Source: Anaeromicrobium sp. (GTDB taxonomy: Bacteria; Bacillota; Clostridia; Peptostreptococcales; Thermotaleaceae). Taken from it: a stretch of DNA of 42,117 bases. Of this stretch, positions 26,408-36,193 are shown in pieces. The notes under the pieces were generated by a model that ran no database searches, was not told the origin of the DNA, and saw only the letters and a program-made list of their open reading frames with translations. The stretch is from NCBI RefSeq assembly GCF_025210435.1, contig NZ_JAOART010000013.1, forward strand, positions 1-42,117, written 5' to 3'. How positions within the stretch are numbered: the first letter of the stretch is position 1; every line of letters starts with the position of its first letter. Both the position numbers and the translations under genes were made by a program.

Positions 26408-27331
26408 TTAATTCCTCCTAAAACTTTTTTTTAAACTATTTTTATCTAAGGTCTTTCTTTTAGCAGTTTCTAAAACAGGTGTTCCTTTTATACTCTCTAA
26501 AAGAAGATTTTCATCTTTGATTAGTGGTATGCATATGATTATCATGGTTCCCGTTTCTAAATTTCTTTTAGCAAAGGGAATGTACTCCACATCGTCCGAA
26601 TCCCTTTTAATGCCAAGCTGTACATATATATTATGAAGTATAGTTTGGCCTTGTCCCACATTTGCCAAAGTTTCAATGGCATTTTCATCCCTTGGAATTA
26701 TCTCTGCTGCTAGTCCATACTTTAAATAAAATTCCTTTGTGGCATCTAGGCCCACATTTGTTATGATCACATCATTTACTAATAATATGGGTCCATCAAA
26801 TACCATTTTAGCACTTTTTACTTCTCCTATTTGTCTTATGGATTGTCTCATTAATATAAATTTTAAAAACAACATAACTATTGTTCCTACACCTATGCCT
26901 GAAATAACCTCCACATACACATTAGTATAAATAATCCTTACACAATATATGGTTAAACTAGTTGATAAGGAAGTTAATATGACCATATAGTTCCTAGCTT
27001 CAAAGGCCTTGGCTATATCTTCTATGTATGCTGTACCCCTTTGAACTAATTCAGTAGGCTCTATATTGTCTAAACTCTCCCTCTCCATACTTCTCACATC
27101 CCTAAATTGTTGAGCTGCCACTGCCAAAAATGTTACAGCACCAAACTCTTTTTCCACCAGTGCAGGTAATGCTACAGCTCCTAAAAAAGCTGCTATAATC
27201 CCTAGAGTAAAATGGGATATTAACCCTTGAGGATAACTAGGATATTGCCTCTGGTCTATTCTTATCATATATATTCTAGCTAAAATCCCCATCATAAAGG
27301 AAGGTAACATGGATATAATAAAATCCTGCAT
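26408..27331 (-). CDS. YIEGIA-family membrane protein
   Basis: The 307-residue protein has hydrophobic helices at about 5-22, 41-60, 115-131 and 138-160, and a soluble C-terminal half. The family namesake motif here reads YIEDIA (about residues 97-102) with Asp in place of Gly. The region FLAVAAQQFRDVRSMERESL is characteristic. The family is found in spore-forming Firmicutes and is presumed sporulation-linked; the mechanism is not established to my knowledge. AAGGAG precedes the ATG. Confidence 0.88.
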   Translation of the reverse strand: MQDFIISMLPSFMMGILARIYMIRIDQRQYPSYPQGLISHFTLGIIAAFLGAVALPALVEKEFGAVTFLAVAAQQFRDVRSMERESLDNIEPTELVQRGTAYIEDIAKAFEARNYMVILTSLSTSLTIYCVRIIYTNVYVEVISGIGVGTIVMLFLKFILMRQSIRQIGEVKSAKMVFDGPILLVNDVIITNVGLDATKEFYLKYGLAAEIIPRDENAIETLANVGQGQTILHNIYVQLGIKRDSDDVEYIPFAKRNLETGTMIIICIPLIKDENLLLESIKGTPVLETAKRKTLDKNSLKKSFRRN

Positions 27332-27400
27332 ACGATCATCTCCTTACTAAATCTCCTATTTCTTCTATTTAGTATTTACATTTTAAAATTTTTAATGAAA

Positions 27401-27430
27401 AAAGATGCTTAAAGTTACTTAAGCATCTTT
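27401..27430 (-). terminator. Terminator after the sensor kinase gene
   Basis: AAAGATGCTTAA pairs with TTAAGCATCTTT with a six-base loop. The kinase stop codon lies inside the stem and T residues follow on the minus strand. It separates the two-component pair from the YIEGIA genes. Confidence 0.88.
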
Positions 27431-29202
27431 CTTGTGGGTAATTTAATAAGGAATTCTGAGCCCTCTCCTACTATACTATTAACAGAGATAACTCCTTTAA
27501 AGGATAAAACTATATGCTTTACTATGGCTAAGCCTAGACCCGTTCCACCAACTTTTCTACTTCTAGCCTTATCAACCCTATAAAATCTTTCAAAAAGTCT
27601 TGGAATATCCTCTTTAGGTATTCCTATTCCTGTATCCTTAATGGATATGATTATTTTATTATATTTTTCATAGACCTTTATATATAACTTCCCATTTTCA
27701 TTAGTATATTTTATTCCATTATCAATTAAATTTATTAACATTTGTTTAAACCAATCTCTATTTCCATATATGGAAGATATGGAAGATGATATTTCAAGGT
27801 CACACTCCACATTCTTTTGTTCACCAATTCTCTTCATTAAGAAAAATACTTCTTCCACACTGGACTTTACATTTATTTCTTCTTTTCTAGTATTTGAACT
27901 TCTATTTTCTATATCAGACAAGGTAAGTATATCGTCTATGAGCCTATTTAATCTCTCCGTTTCTACCTCTATAATATCTAAAAATCTATTTCTCACATTT
28001 TTATTGTCAATAGCTCCAGATTTTAAGGTTTCTATAAACCCACTTATGGATGTGAGGGGAGTCTTTAGTTCATGGGTAACATTGGCCACAAATTGACTTC
28101 TCATATTTTCTAATCTTGTAATTTCCGTTATATCTTCAATAAGGGCCATTACTCCTAATATCCTATTGGGATCCAGGTCTAATTTTATTGGATTTGTATA
28201 AATCTTTAAAATTCTTTTTTCTAATAACTTTACTTCTACCTTCTTTTCTATACTTTCTCCCTTGATTAATAACTCTTTTAACAGTACCTTTAATTCTTCA
28301 TTATGTATTACTTCATCCATATGCCTTTTATAAACATTTACCTCGTCTATATTTAGTAGTTCCTTCGCCCCATGATTTACAAGTATTACGTTTAATTCCT
28401 TATCAACAGCAAATATACCAGCCTTCATACTACTTAATGTGGATTTTAGTTTAATATTTTTATCCCGAGTTTCCTTTATGGTGTTATTTAATTTTTCCAC
28501 CATTATATTAAAATTTTCTGCTAAAATTCTAATCTCATCTTCTCCACTAACTTCCACTTTTCCTTTATAGTTTTCCTTGGCAATCTTCCTTGATATTTCT
28601 GTTATTTCCTTTATGGGTTTAGTAGCATTGTCCACATATCTGTATCCAATTATTAGACTTAAAAAAATTCCACATATAACAGATAAAAATATATATTTTA
28701 GTAAGGTAAGATTAATCTTTCTCATTTCTGTAAAGGGAAATGCTACTCGAGTTACACCATATATTTCATTATTAACTTTTAAAGGAATTGCCACATAAAT
28801 ATATTCCACATCCGTAGTGCTACTAGTTCTTATATCCTTTCCTATATAACCCTTTAGAGCTTTTTTTACTTCTGCCCTATACATATGATTTTCCATAAGA
28901 TCTAATAGGTCTTCACTAACCTCCGAATCACCCATAACTATTCCATTTTTATCTATAAAAGTTACTCTTAATTTTGACTTCATGGCATATTCCATGGCAT
29001 ATGAGTCAAAATCCAAATATTTTGTAGAACTATTTTCTAATTTTTCCCCTATAAAACTATTAATTAGTTCTCCATTACTTATTAATTGCTCTTCGATTTT
29101 CATAGTATAATTAGTTTTAATTAAGCTAAAGGCCAAAAAACCTGTAAGCATAATTCCTATTATCATGAGTGTACCATATACTACAAATATCTTTTTCTTC
29201 AT
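27415..29202 (-). CDS. PhoR-type sensor histidine kinase
   Basis: The 595-residue protein has a first membrane helix at about 5-27, an outer sensor region (to about 165), a second helix, HAMP (about 190-240), PAS (about 250-355), HisKA with the phospho-accepting His in FVANVTHELKTPLTSISGF, and an HATPase domain (NLIDNGIKYT, DTGIGIP, GGTGLGLAIV). It follows its response regulator by nine bases. The domain order matches PhoR/WalK-type kinases; the stimulus cannot be read from the sequence. Confidence 0.95.
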   Translation of the reverse strand: MKKKIFVVYGTLMIIGIMLTGFLAFSLIKTNYTMKIEEQLISNGELINSFIGEKLENSSTKYLDFDSYAMEYAMKSKLRVTFIDKNGIVMGDSEVSEDLLDLMENHMYRAEVKKALKGYIGKDIRTSSTTDVEYIYVAIPLKVNNEIYGVTRVAFPFTEMRKINLTLLKYIFLSVICGIFLSLIIGYRYVDNATKPIKEITEISRKIAKENYKGKVEVSGEDEIRILAENFNIMVEKLNNTIKETRDKNIKLKSTLSSMKAGIFAVDKELNVILVNHGAKELLNIDEVNVYKRHMDEVIHNEELKVLLKELLIKGESIEKKVEVKLLEKRILKIYTNPIKLDLDPNRILGVMALIEDITEITRLENMRSQFVANVTHELKTPLTSISGFIETLKSGAIDNKNVRNRFLDIIEVETERLNRLIDDILTLSDIENRSSNTRKEEINVKSSVEEVFFLMKRIGEQKNVECDLEISSSISSIYGNRDWFKQMLINLIDNGIKYTNENGKLYIKVYEKYNKIIISIKDTGIGIPKEDIPRLFERFYRVDKARSRKVGGTGLGLAIVKHIVLSFKGVISVNSIVGEGSEFLIKLPTRKMLK

Positions 29203-29211
29203 TAAATCACC

Positions 29212-29889
29212 CTATCTTAATATGTATCCTGCTCCTCTTACCGTTTCTATAAATTCATTATTAGTGTCTTCTATTTTTTTTCTTAAATATCTTATATGAA
29301 CATCTACAGTTCTAGAATCTCCAAAATAATCATATCCCCATACATGGTCTAATAAAAAATTCCTAGTAAGAACCTTTCCTCTATTTTCAATTAGCACTTT
29401 TAATAATTCAAATTCCTTATTAGTAAGATCTATTTTTTTCTCATTTCTTCTTACTTCATAACTATCTAAATTTATGATTAAATCCTTCATTACTATTTCA
29501 TTGTTCTTTTTATGATTTTTATCATATCTCCTTAAAACAGCCCTCACTCTAGCCAATAACTCCTTCACACTAAAAGGTTTTGTCACATAATCATCTGCCC
29601 CTGCGTCTAATCCTTCAATTTTATTCCCTTCATCATTTTTAGCTGTAAGCATTATTATAGGTGTAGATCCTATTTCCTCATTAACTCTAATTTCCTTACA
29701 AACTTCAAATCCGTTTAATTTAGGTAACATTAAGTCGAGTAATATTAGATCTGGTTTTTCTTCTTTGGCCACCTTTATGGCCATGTATCCATCTTCACTA
29801 GTAATTACCTCATAACCGTCATTTTTTAAATTAAATTCAATAAGCTCACGTATGTATTCCTCATCATCTACTACTAATATCTTCTTCAT
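29212..29889 (-). CDS. PhoB/OmpR-type response regulator
   Basis: The 225-residue protein has a receiver domain with the acidic pocket VVDDEE, the phosphorylated Asp in LLDLMLPKLNGFEV and the conserved Lys in VTKPFSVKELLARV. A winged-helix Trans_reg_C domain follows (DLTNKEFELLKVL, RTVDVHIRYLRKKI). It pairs with the kinase directly downstream. It may be PhoP-like, but targets are unknown. Confidence 0.95.
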   Translation of the reverse strand: MKKILVVDDEEYIRELIEFNLKNDGYEVITSEDGYMAIKVAKEEKPDLILLDLMLPKLNGFEVCKEIRVNEEIGSTPIIMLTAKNDEGNKIEGLDAGADDYVTKPFSVKELLARVRAVLRRYDKNHKKNNEIVMKDLIINLDSYEVRRNEKKIDLTNKEFELLKVLIENRGKVLTRNFLLDHVWGYDYFGDSRTVDVHIRYLRKKIEDTNNEFIETVRGAGYILR

Positions 29890-29902
29890 TTTGTATCTCC
29901 CT

Positions 29903-30715
29903 TCACAGTAACTCTATCATTGCTACCATTCTTCCCGTGTTTCCCTTATCCCTTCTATATGAAAATAGTTCTTCATTACACATGGTACACACATGGCTCA
30001 CTATAATATTTTCTTCCTTAAAACCTATATCTTTTAATATACTTTTATTTGCTTCCCACAGATCTAGATTATATTTTCCACTTTTCTTATTTTTCACAAA
30101 ATCTTCTATATTATTAAAATTCTTTTCAAACTCACCTATAACCCCTTTATCTACCTCGTAACAACAAAGACCTATGGACGGACCTATTGCCCCTAAACAA
30201 TCTATGGGATTTGTATTATACACATCTTTCATAATTTCAATGGCCCTTTTACTTATTTTTTTCACAGTTCCACGCCATCCCGAGTGGACTAATGCTATTA
30301 CTTTATTTTTCTTATCTAATATATATATGGGAACACAATCTGCATATTGGGTCACTAAACATACTCCCTTTTGTGAAGTTATTAATCCATCAATCTCCTT
30401 AATAGGATTTTCACACAAAAGGCCTTTTCCCCTATCATCCATATGTACTATTTTAATTTTATCCCCATGTACCTGATCAGATAATACTAAGTTCTCTATA
30501 CTTGTACCTAGTGCATCACATAGAATTTCATAGTTTTTAATTATATTTTCTTTTTTATCACTAGTCTTAGTTCCCATATTTAAAGTTGAAAATTCACCAT
30601 TACTAACTCCACCTATCCTTGTAGTAAAACAAGTCTTTACCATCTTCGTCTTATTAAATTCATCTATGACATAATATTTTGTACCTTTGATACTTTCCTT
30701 TAATACAAAAGACAC
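29903..30715 (-). CDS. pgeF: Peptidoglycan editing factor PgeF (laccase domain, YlmD-like)
   Basis: The 270-residue protein has the family metal-site motifs: DQVHGDKI, CVPIYILD after QYADC, VHSGWRGTVKKI and GAIGPSIGLCCYEV, and ends with CTMCNEELFSYRRDKG. Family members are purine nucleoside phosphorylase-like or laccase-like enzymes, and PgeF edits peptidoglycan precursors in E. coli. It starts at a GTG with GGGAG nine bases upstream. In many Firmicutes ylmD adjoins ylmE (yggS); here they are about 11 kb apart. Confidence 0.92.
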   Translation of the reverse strand: MSFVLKESIKGTKYYVIDEFNKTKMVKTCFTTRIGGVSNGEFSTLNMGTKTSDKKENIIKNYEILCDALGTSIENLVLSDQVHGDKIKIVHMDDRGKGLLCENPIKEIDGLITSQKGVCLVTQYADCVPIYILDKKNKVIALVHSGWRGTVKKISKRAIEIMKDVYNTNPIDCLGAIGPSIGLCCYEVDKGVIGEFEKNFNNIEDFVKNKKSGKYNLDLWEANKSILKDIGFKEENIIVSHVCTMCNEELFSYRRDKGNTGRMVAMIELL

Positions 30716-30734
30716 CTAAATCAACTCCCTACTA

Positions 30735-30788
30735 AAATATATATAAATAATAGGAAGTTATATAACTTCCTATTATTTATATATATTT
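30735..30788 (-). terminator. Long palindromic terminator after nrdR
   Basis: A 27-bp nearly perfect arm (core AATAGGAAGTTA with TAACTTCCTATT) lies seven bases after the nrdR stop. It is symmetrical and AT-rich outside the core, so it can act in both directions. Confidence 0.85.
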
Positions 30789-30794
30789 ATGATT

Positions 30795-31250
30795 TTATTT
30801 TTCATCTAACATCTTTTTTAATTCTTCCATAAAAGTATTAATATCTCTAAATTGTCTATATACAGATGCAAATCTCACATAAGCAACTTCATCTATTTCC
30901 TTTAAAGCATTCATTACAAGTTCTCCTACATATGTGCTTTTTATTTCCTTTTCCATTGAATTATGAAGATTTCTTTCTATATTGTCTACTATTTTTTCAA
31001 TATGCTTTAAAGATACGGGCCTTTTCTCACAGGCTCTTATTATACCATTTAATACTTTATTTCTATTATAAGCTTCCCTATTTCCATCTTTTTTAATTAT
31101 TATTAAAGGAATCTCTTCTATTTTTTCATATGTAGTAAATCTCTTCTTACATTTGTTGCATTCTCGTCTACGCCTTATTACTTGTCCTTCTTCAGTAGGT
31201 CGTGAATCTACAACCTTCGTATCAAAACACTCACAAAACGGGCAGTTCAC
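30795..31250 (-). CDS. nrdR: Transcriptional repressor NrdR
   Basis: The 151-residue protein has an N-terminal zinc ribbon ([21 protein letters not shown], then CNKC) and an ATP-cone domain ([20 protein letters not shown]). NrdR represses ribonucleotide reductase genes in response to (d)ATP. I chose the second GTG (31250): GGGGG lies seven bases upstream and it gives the canonical MxCPFC start; the GTG at 31256 sits on the ribosome site. Confidence 0.96.
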   Translation of the reverse strand: MNCPFCECFDTKVVDSRPTEEGQVIRRRRECNKCKKRFTTYEKIEEIPLIIIKKDGNREAYNRNKVLNGIIRACEKRPVSLKHIEKIVDNIERNLHNSMEKEIKSTYVGELVMNALKEIDEVAYVRFASVYRQFRDINTFMEELKKMLDEK

Positions 31251-31310
31251 ATGCACACCCCCTATTTTATCTACTTTTACTCAAATTATAATATTTCTTT
31301 TCCCTCATGT

Positions 31311-31634
31311 CTATATATTTCCTTCTTTTTTGATAAAAATCTCCTTTTCTACAGGTATTTCTTCATATTCTTCCTCATTATTCATATTAGTTTCCACCAC
31401 ATTCTTAGAATTGACTAATACCACATCTACTCCAATTTTATTTATTTCTCTCCAAGGTATGACATATTCGTTGTATTTACCAAATATGCCTAAAAATTTA
31501 CCTTCAGTGGGAACTACAACAGATACTACCCTTCCCTTTTCTAAGTTTATTTCTATATCTGATATGAATCCCAATTTTTTCCCATCTGACATGTTTATTA
31601 TTTCCTTTTCTCTCAATTCAGCTGTACTTATCAT
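31311..31634 (-). CDS. YlmC/YmxH-family sporulation protein (PRC-barrel)
   Basis: The 107-residue protein begins STAELREKEIINMSDGKKLGFISDIEINLEKGRV, the PRC-barrel signature of the YlmC/YmxH family. A basic/acidic tail follows from about residue 80. AGGAGGG precedes the ATG. It lies between sigG and nrdR, as is common in Clostridia. The molecular role is unknown. Confidence 0.92.
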   Translation of the reverse strand: MISTAELREKEIINMSDGKKLGFISDIEINLEKGRVVSVVVPTEGKFLGIFGKYNEYVIPWREINKIGVDVVLVNSKNVVETNMNNEEEYEEIPVEKEIFIKKEGNI

Positions 31635-31741
31635 CTTTTATCCCTCCTAAACTCAAAGCCATATACCCCATGTTATATACATATTGAAATACTGATTATT
31701 AATAGTATATTATTTCTCTTTAAATTAAATTACTCCATTTA

Positions 31742-31780
31742 TAAATTAAAGGGAAAGCATAATGCTTTCCCTTTAATTTA
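31742..31780 (-). terminator. Terminator at the sigG stop codon
   Basis: A 19-bp perfect arm (core AAAGGGAAAGCAT with ATGCTTTCCCTTT) with a one-base centre, overlapping the sigG TAA. AT-rich flanks follow on both sides. Confidence 0.88.
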
Positions 31781-32551
31781 TATGTATTTCTTCATATGCT
31801 TTAAGGCAGTTTTTTCTAATCTTGAAACTTGAGCTTGAGATATGCCTATTTCATCTGCAACCTCCATCTGAGTTCTTCCTTCAAAGAATCTTAATGTTAG
31901 AATGTGCTTCTCCCTATTATTTAGTTTTCTAAGGGCTTCCCTTAGGGCTATACCTTCTAACCAAATTTCATCCTCACTTTTTTCATCACTCACTTGATCC
32001 ATAACAAATATGGCATCTCCACTGTCATGATATATAGGTTCAAATAAAGATATGGGGTCTTGGATTGCATCTAGGGCAAATACCACATCTTCCCTTTGCA
32101 TGTCTAATACCTTTGCTATTTCTCCTACTGTAGGTTCCTTAGAATTTTTATTTATCAATTGATCCCTAACTTGAAGGGCTTTATATGCAGTATCCCTAAG
32201 TGATCTACTTACTCGTATGGAATTATTATCTCTTAAATATCTTCTTATTTCTCCTATTATCATGGGAACTGCATAAGTGGAAAATCTCACATTGTGACTT
32301 AAATCAAAATTGTCAATTGCCTTTATTAACCCTATACATCCAACTTGAAATAAGTCATCCACATGCTCACCTCTGTTATTAAATCTCTGTATTACACTTA
32401 AAACTAGTCTTAAATTTCCCCTTATAAACTCTTCTCTAGCTGATAAATCTCCGGCGTGAATTCTTCCAAATAATTTTTTCATCTCATTATTTGTAAGCAC
32501 AGGAAGCTTAGACGTATTAACACCACAAATTTCTACTTTGTTTATATGCAT
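31778..32551 (-). CDS. sigG: Forespore sigma factor SigG
   Basis: The 257-residue sigma-70 family protein has region 2 (NLRLVLSVIQRFNNRGEHVDDLFQVGCIGLIKAIDNFD, FSTYAVPMIIGEIRRYLRDN) and region 4 (REKHILTLRFFEGRTQMEVADEIGISQAQVSRLEK). The N-terminal VEICGVNTSKLPVLTN is the SigG/SigF anti-sigma binding type seen in SigG. It directs late forespore transcription. A sigma-F-type promoter lies upstream, and sigE precedes it behind a terminator. Confidence 0.97.
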   Translation of the reverse strand: MHINKVEICGVNTSKLPVLTNNEMKKLFGRIHAGDLSAREEFIRGNLRLVLSVIQRFNNRGEHVDDLFQVGCIGLIKAIDNFDLSHNVRFSTYAVPMIIGEIRRYLRDNNSIRVSRSLRDTAYKALQVRDQLINKNSKEPTVGEIAKVLDMQREDVVFALDAIQDPISLFEPIYHDSGDAIFVMDQVSDEKSEDEIWLEGIALREALRKLNNREKHILTLRFFEGRTQMEVADEIGISQAQVSRLEKTALKHMKKYI

Positions 32552-32597
32552 TACTTATTCCTCCGCTTCTACCTTTTATTGCCCCCTTACTTAATAA

Positions 32598-32627
32598 AAT
32601 TATTGCCTCTTAATTTTAGGTTTATAC
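32598..32627 (-). promoter_or_regulatory. Sigma-F/sigma-G type promoter of sigG
   Basis: On the minus strand GTATA (32627-32623) is followed after exactly 15 bases by GGCAATAATT (32607-32598). The consensus is GYATA and GGNRANANTR; only the last base differs. It fits the known sigma-F control of spoIIIG, about 47 bases before the start codon. Confidence 0.75.
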
Positions 32628-32652
32628 ACTTTCCTATATCCAAAAAATAGAA

Positions 32653-32679
32653 AATAGGTAGGAATCTATCCTACCTATT
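32653..32679 (-). terminator. Terminator after sigE
   Basis: AATAGGTAGGA pairs with TCCTACCTATT around a five-base loop, 11 bases after the sigE stop codon; TTTTCTATTTTTTG follows on the minus strand. Confidence 0.85.
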
Positions 32680-32690
32680 GTTTTTTCCTA

Positions 32691-33425
32691 TTAGGTTATC
32701 TTTTTTATCTCCTTTTGTAGTCTAAATATTATTCTCTTTTCTAATCTAGATATGTAGGATTGGGAAATTCCTAATAAGTCTGCCACTTCCTTTTGAGTTT
32801 TTTCCTGTCCATTTCTAAGTCCAAATCTAAGTTCCATTATTTTTTTCTCCCTGCTAGATAACTTTGTTAAAGCCAAATCTAGTAGTTCTTTATCTACTTC
32901 TTCCTCTAAAAATTTATATATTATATCATTTTCCGTTCCTAATATATCTGATAACAATAATTCATTACCATCCCAATCGATATTTAAGGGTTCATCAAAG
33001 GATATTTCCGCCTTTGCCTTACTATTTCTTCTCAAATACATTAATATTTCATTTTCGATACACCTTGAAGCATAGGTAGCCAATTTAATTTTCTTCTGGG
33101 GATCAAAAGTATTAACAGCCTTTATAAGACCTATTGTTCCTATTGAAATTAAATCCTCTACTCCTATACCCGTATTTTCAAATTTTCTAGCTATGTATAC
33201 TACCAGCCTTAAATTTCTCTCAATCAAAACGGTCCTCACATAGTTACTATCCGTATCAAGTTTAGATAATAATTCCATTTCTTCTTGAGGTTTTAGGGGC
33301 GGAGGAAGAGCTTCACTTCCCCCAATATAAAAAACGTCTTTTATCTGAAATATTCCCAGTTTAATCTTAATATTAATCATAAACCTTTTATATGATTTTT
33401 TTATGTTAGATAATATTTCAAACAC
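32691..33425 (-). CDS. sigE: Mother-cell pro-sigma-E
   Basis: The 244-residue product is nearly collinear with B. subtilis SigE: the cleavage region [14 protein letters not shown], region 2 ([52 protein letters not shown]) and region 4 ([23 protein letters not shown]). I chose the GTG at 33425, since GGGAGG lies seven bases upstream; the ATG at 33440 coincides with that ribosome site. The pro-sequence is then about 30 residues, basic and hydrophobic, as expected for membrane tethering before cleavage by SpoIIGA. Confidence 0.97.
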   Translation of the reverse strand: MFEILSNIKKSYKRFMINIKIKLGIFQIKDVFYIGGSEALPPPLKPQEEMELLSKLDTDSNYVRTVLIERNLRLVVYIARKFENTGIGVEDLISIGTIGLIKAVNTFDPQKKIKLATYASRCIENEILMYLRRNSKAKAEISFDEPLNIDWDGNELLLSDILGTENDIIYKFLEEEVDKELLDLALTKLSSREKKIMELRFGLRNGQEKTQKEVADLLGISQSYISRLEKRIIFRLQKEIKKIT

Positions 33426-33451
33426 TTTATCGCCTCCCATTTGATGTAAAT

Positions 33452-34336
33452 TTACTTAAGAATATTTGGATGTAGTAAAGCACTATAATCTCCATTTTTA
33501 GATAGTCTCTTAGTATATATTCCTACTATGATATTTTTAATATGCTTCTTATCTTCCACATTCACCATATCTGGCCTAAATCCTATTAGCATACCATTTT
33601 CCTTTCCCAATGAATTAAATGGAATAACCCTAATTCTGCTGTTCCAATTAGACTCATTGCCTATTTTTAAGAATAAATCATAGGTAATATTGTCACTAGC
33701 CAACATATCCTTAATGTCATTTGGAATTAGCTCCTTTATGGCACTATACTCTGCTACCATCACAGGATATTTAGATAATGGATCTTCTAATGAATTTCCT
33801 GTATCCACCAATGCCTTTACTGTGCTTTTATTATTTTCCACTTCTATTGAAACTGGAATGTATAGTTTTTCCCTAGAAATTTTTTCTTGCACATACTCCC
33901 AGCAAAATCTGATTAGTATATATGACACAATACCCGAGTATATTAATAATTTTGTTGTGAAATTTCCAATATAGAATATACCATTACTGACTATACCTTC
34001 AAATCCAGTAAAATAGAATAATGCAAAGGCTGCCCCTCCAAACATAAAGGATATTAAGTAAAAAATACCCACCAGCTTAAAAAAGTCAATAAACTTATAT
34101 GGCATGAAAGTAAGAACAACTATTAATATGGACATAGCTATTTTCATTATCATTGAGTACATAAAACTAAGTGACGGAAAGAAAAATACAAAGGCATATA
34201 AGGCACCAACTATTGCTCCAACCCATATTTTATATTTTTTCACTTCAAATTTGCTAAAATGTGCTGTTAAATGTAATATCATCCAATTCATAAGTAAATT
34301 TTCTAAAAAAAGATACTCAGCATATACTTCATACAT
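33452..34336 (-). CDS. spoIIGA: Pro-sigma-E processing peptidase SpoIIGA
   Basis: The 294-residue protein starts at the ATG at 34336 ([24 protein letters not shown] upstream). Five N-terminal membrane helices (to about residue 155) precede an aspartic-protease-like domain with the catalytic motif [12 protein letters not shown]. It cleaves pro-sigma-E after activation from the forespore. sigE starts 26 bases downstream, the conserved spoIIG operon. Confidence 0.95.
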   Translation of the reverse strand: MYEVYAEYLFLENLLMNWMILHLTAHFSKFEVKKYKIWVGAIVGALYAFVFFFPSLSFMYSMIMKIAMSILIVVLTFMPYKFIDFFKLVGIFYLISFMFGGAAFALFYFTGFEGIVSNGIFYIGNFTTKLLIYSGIVSYILIRFCWEYVQEKISREKLYIPVSIEVENNKSTVKALVDTGNSLEDPLSKYPVMVAEYSAIKELIPNDIKDMLASDNITYDLFLKIGNESNWNSRIRVIPFNSLGKENGMLIGFRPDMVNVEDKKHIKNIIVGIYTKRLSKNGDYSALLHPNILK

Positions 34337-34401
34337 ACTTACTCCCCCGTTTAGCATAATCTCTTCTTAAAAAATATTCCCATGTCCCTTAGGATATGTA
34401 T

Positions 34402-34449
34402 ATTATATATTATTTTTTTTTAAAACCTTGTCATTCTATGAAGTCGAAA
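34402..34449 (-). promoter_or_regulatory. Spo0A-type promoter of the spoIIG operon
   Basis: A TATAAT box (34407-34402) is preceded by an ATGACA-like -35 (34434-34429) at a long 21-base spacing. The B. subtilis spoIIG promoter also has an over-long spacer and depends on Spo0A. AAGTCGAAA on the plus strand (34441-34449) resembles the 0A box TGTCGAA, and TGACAAG overlaps the -35. Confidence 0.6.
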
Positions 34450-34484
34450 AAGGGTTATTTCCCTCTATAATCTGTTATATTACG

Positions 34485-34533
34485 ACAATAAAAAAGTAAC
34501 TAAAACTTTAAGTTTTAGTTACTTTTTTATTGT
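34485..34533 (-). terminator. Bidirectional terminator after ftsZ
   Basis: Arms of 24 bases (core AAGTAACTAAAACTT with AAGTTTTAGTTACTT) with T-rich ends on both strands, about 60 bases after the ftsZ stop codon. It isolates ftsZ from the spoIIG promoter. Confidence 0.88.
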
Positions 34534-34596
34534 GATAATATTGTCTTTTTCTTTTCATATACTCTAAATTGTATTTATGTTTTGTTGTAAATTAAA

Positions 34597-35685
34597 TTAC
34601 CTTCTTCTCCTTAAAAAAGTAGGTATGTCCAAGTTATCTTCCCCTTGACTTTCCTCAGTCTTGGTCTCAACAGGGCCTTCATCCTTACTTTCTTCCTTTG
34701 GTAAAATAGAAGCTTTAGGAATTGGAGTTTTATCATTATCAAATCCAGTAGCAATAACAGTAATTATAAGCTCATCCTTTAAACTTTCATCTATTACAGC
34801 ACCAAATATAATATTTGCATCTGGATCTGCCGCTTGCGAAACTAATTCAGCTGCTTCATTAACTTCAAATAATCCTAAGTTTCCTCCACCTGTAATATTT
34901 AAAAGTACGCCCTTAGCACCTTGAATTGAAGTTTCTAAAAGAGGACTTTGAATAGCTTGTTTAGCTGCCTCAACTGCTCTATTTTCTCCGCTAACTCTTC
35001 CAACTCCCATGTGCGCTAAACCTTGTTCAAACATGATAGTCTTAACATCTGCAAAGTCCAAGTTTACAAGACCAGGTACTGCTATTAAGTCTGATATACC
35101 TTGTACACCTTGTTTTAGCACATCATCTGCAATTTTAAATGCATCCATTATGGATGTTTTCTTTTCTGCTACCTGTAATAATCTATCATTAGGAATAGTT
35201 ACTAAAGTGTCCACCTTATCCCTTAAATCCTTTATTCCCTTTTCCGCATGTTGCATTCTTTTTTTACCTTCAAATGTAAATGGCTTAGTTACAACTCCTA
35301 CAGTTAATATACCCATTTCCTTTGCTATTTGAGCTACTACAGGAGCTGCTCCCGTTCCTGTACCTCCACCCATACCTGCAGTTACAAAAACCATGTCAGC
35401 ACCTTGTAGGGCTTGATATATATCTTCCTTACTTTCTTCAGCGGCTTTCCTTCCAATATCAGGATTGGCTCCAGCTCCTAATCCTTTAGTAAGCTTATCT
35501 CCTATTTGAATTTTATATTCTGCTCTTGAAGTAAACAGCGCTTGCTTATCTGTATTTACAGCAATAAACTGCACTCCCTTTAGTTGTGATTCAATCATTC
35601 TATTAACAGCATTATTTCCCCCGCCGCCGACTCCAACAACTTTAATCTGTGCAAATTGTTCCATATCCACATCAAATTCTAACAT
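34597..35685 (-). CDS. ftsZ: Cell division protein FtsZ
   Basis: The 362-residue protein starts at the ATG at 35685 (GAGGAGG seven bases upstream). It has [14 protein letters not shown], the tubulin signature [21 protein letters not shown]6/T7-region motifs ([18 protein letters not shown]) and the conserved C-terminal tail [10 protein letters not shown], which binds partners such as SepF. A disordered acidic linker separates core and tail. It polymerises with GTP into the Z ring. Confidence 0.98.
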   Translation of the reverse strand: MLEFDVDMEQFAQIKVVGVGGGGNNAVNRMIESQLKGVQFIAVNTDKQALFTSRAEYKIQIGDKLTKGLGAGANPDIGRKAAEESKEDIYQALQGADMVFVTAGMGGGTGTGAAPVVAQIAKEMGILTVGVVTKPFTFEGKKRMQHAEKGIKDLRDKVDTLVTIPNDRLLQVAEKKTSIMDAFKIADDVLKQGVQGISDLIAVPGLVNLDFADVKTIMFEQGLAHMGVGRVSGENRAVEAAKQAIQSPLLETSIQGAKGVLLNITGGGNLGLFEVNEAAELVSQAADPDANIIFGAVIDESLKDELIITVIATGFDNDKTPIPKASILPKEESKDEGPVETKTEESQGEDNLDIPTFLRRRR

Positions 35686-35851
35686 GAAATTACCTCCTCT
35701 TTTAGCTATGAACATCTTAAATATGTTATCATGTTTGGAGCATAGTTTAATTCTATTTTAAATAAACACTATTTTTTCAAATACTATAACTAGGCTACTA
35801 TAGTAAATTCAACATTTCTTTTAAATTCCCTTTTTTTATGAGAAAAAAATA

Positions 35852-36193
35852 TTATTTTTCTCTAATTTTTTCTATCATCAATCTCCTTAAAATGGCGAAG
35901 TTCTGGAATAATCTACCACCAAAAGTAAATATGGCTGCATAGTATAGGGGCACTCCTAATTTATCTCCTATGTATGCTAATAATCCTGCCAAAATGGCAT
36001 TACCAAAAAAACCTGTTATGAATATAAATGTTTCAAATTTTTCTTGAACATATGCCCTTACTCCACCAAATACGGAATCTAGTGCTGCTAATATGGCTAC
36101 GGACATGTACAAAGAATAAGATGTTGGATAGGTAATTGGTAAATAAAATCCTAATACAATACCTATTATTAATCCTATTATGGCAATATACAT
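35852..36193 (-). CDS. Small basic protein Sbp (DUF1290)
   Basis: The 113-residue protein has three membrane helices (about 2-22, 28-46 and 58-85) and the family motif YMSVAILAALDSVFGGVRAYVQEKF. It starts one base after the upstream DUF881 stop, so translation is coupled. Sbp proteins accompany DUF881 and ftsZ in Firmicutes; the function is unknown. Confidence 0.92.
   Translation of the reverse strand: MYIAIIGLIIGIVLGFYLPITYPTSYSLYMSVAILAALDSVFGGVRAYVQEKFETFIFITGFFGNAILAGLLAYIGDKLGVPLYYAAIFTFGGRLFQNFAILRRLMIEKIREK

Noticed and set aside
30735-30788. Long palindrome considered as a mobile-element end or operator
   Set aside because: Its place seven bases after the nrdR stop codon and its T-rich flanks fit an intrinsic terminator.
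31153-31650. 165-codon open frame on the plus strand across nrdR and ylmC
   Set aside because: It is antisense to two well-supported genes, has no ribosome site, and its residue composition (Ser/Phe/Leu-rich) is typical of a shadow frame.
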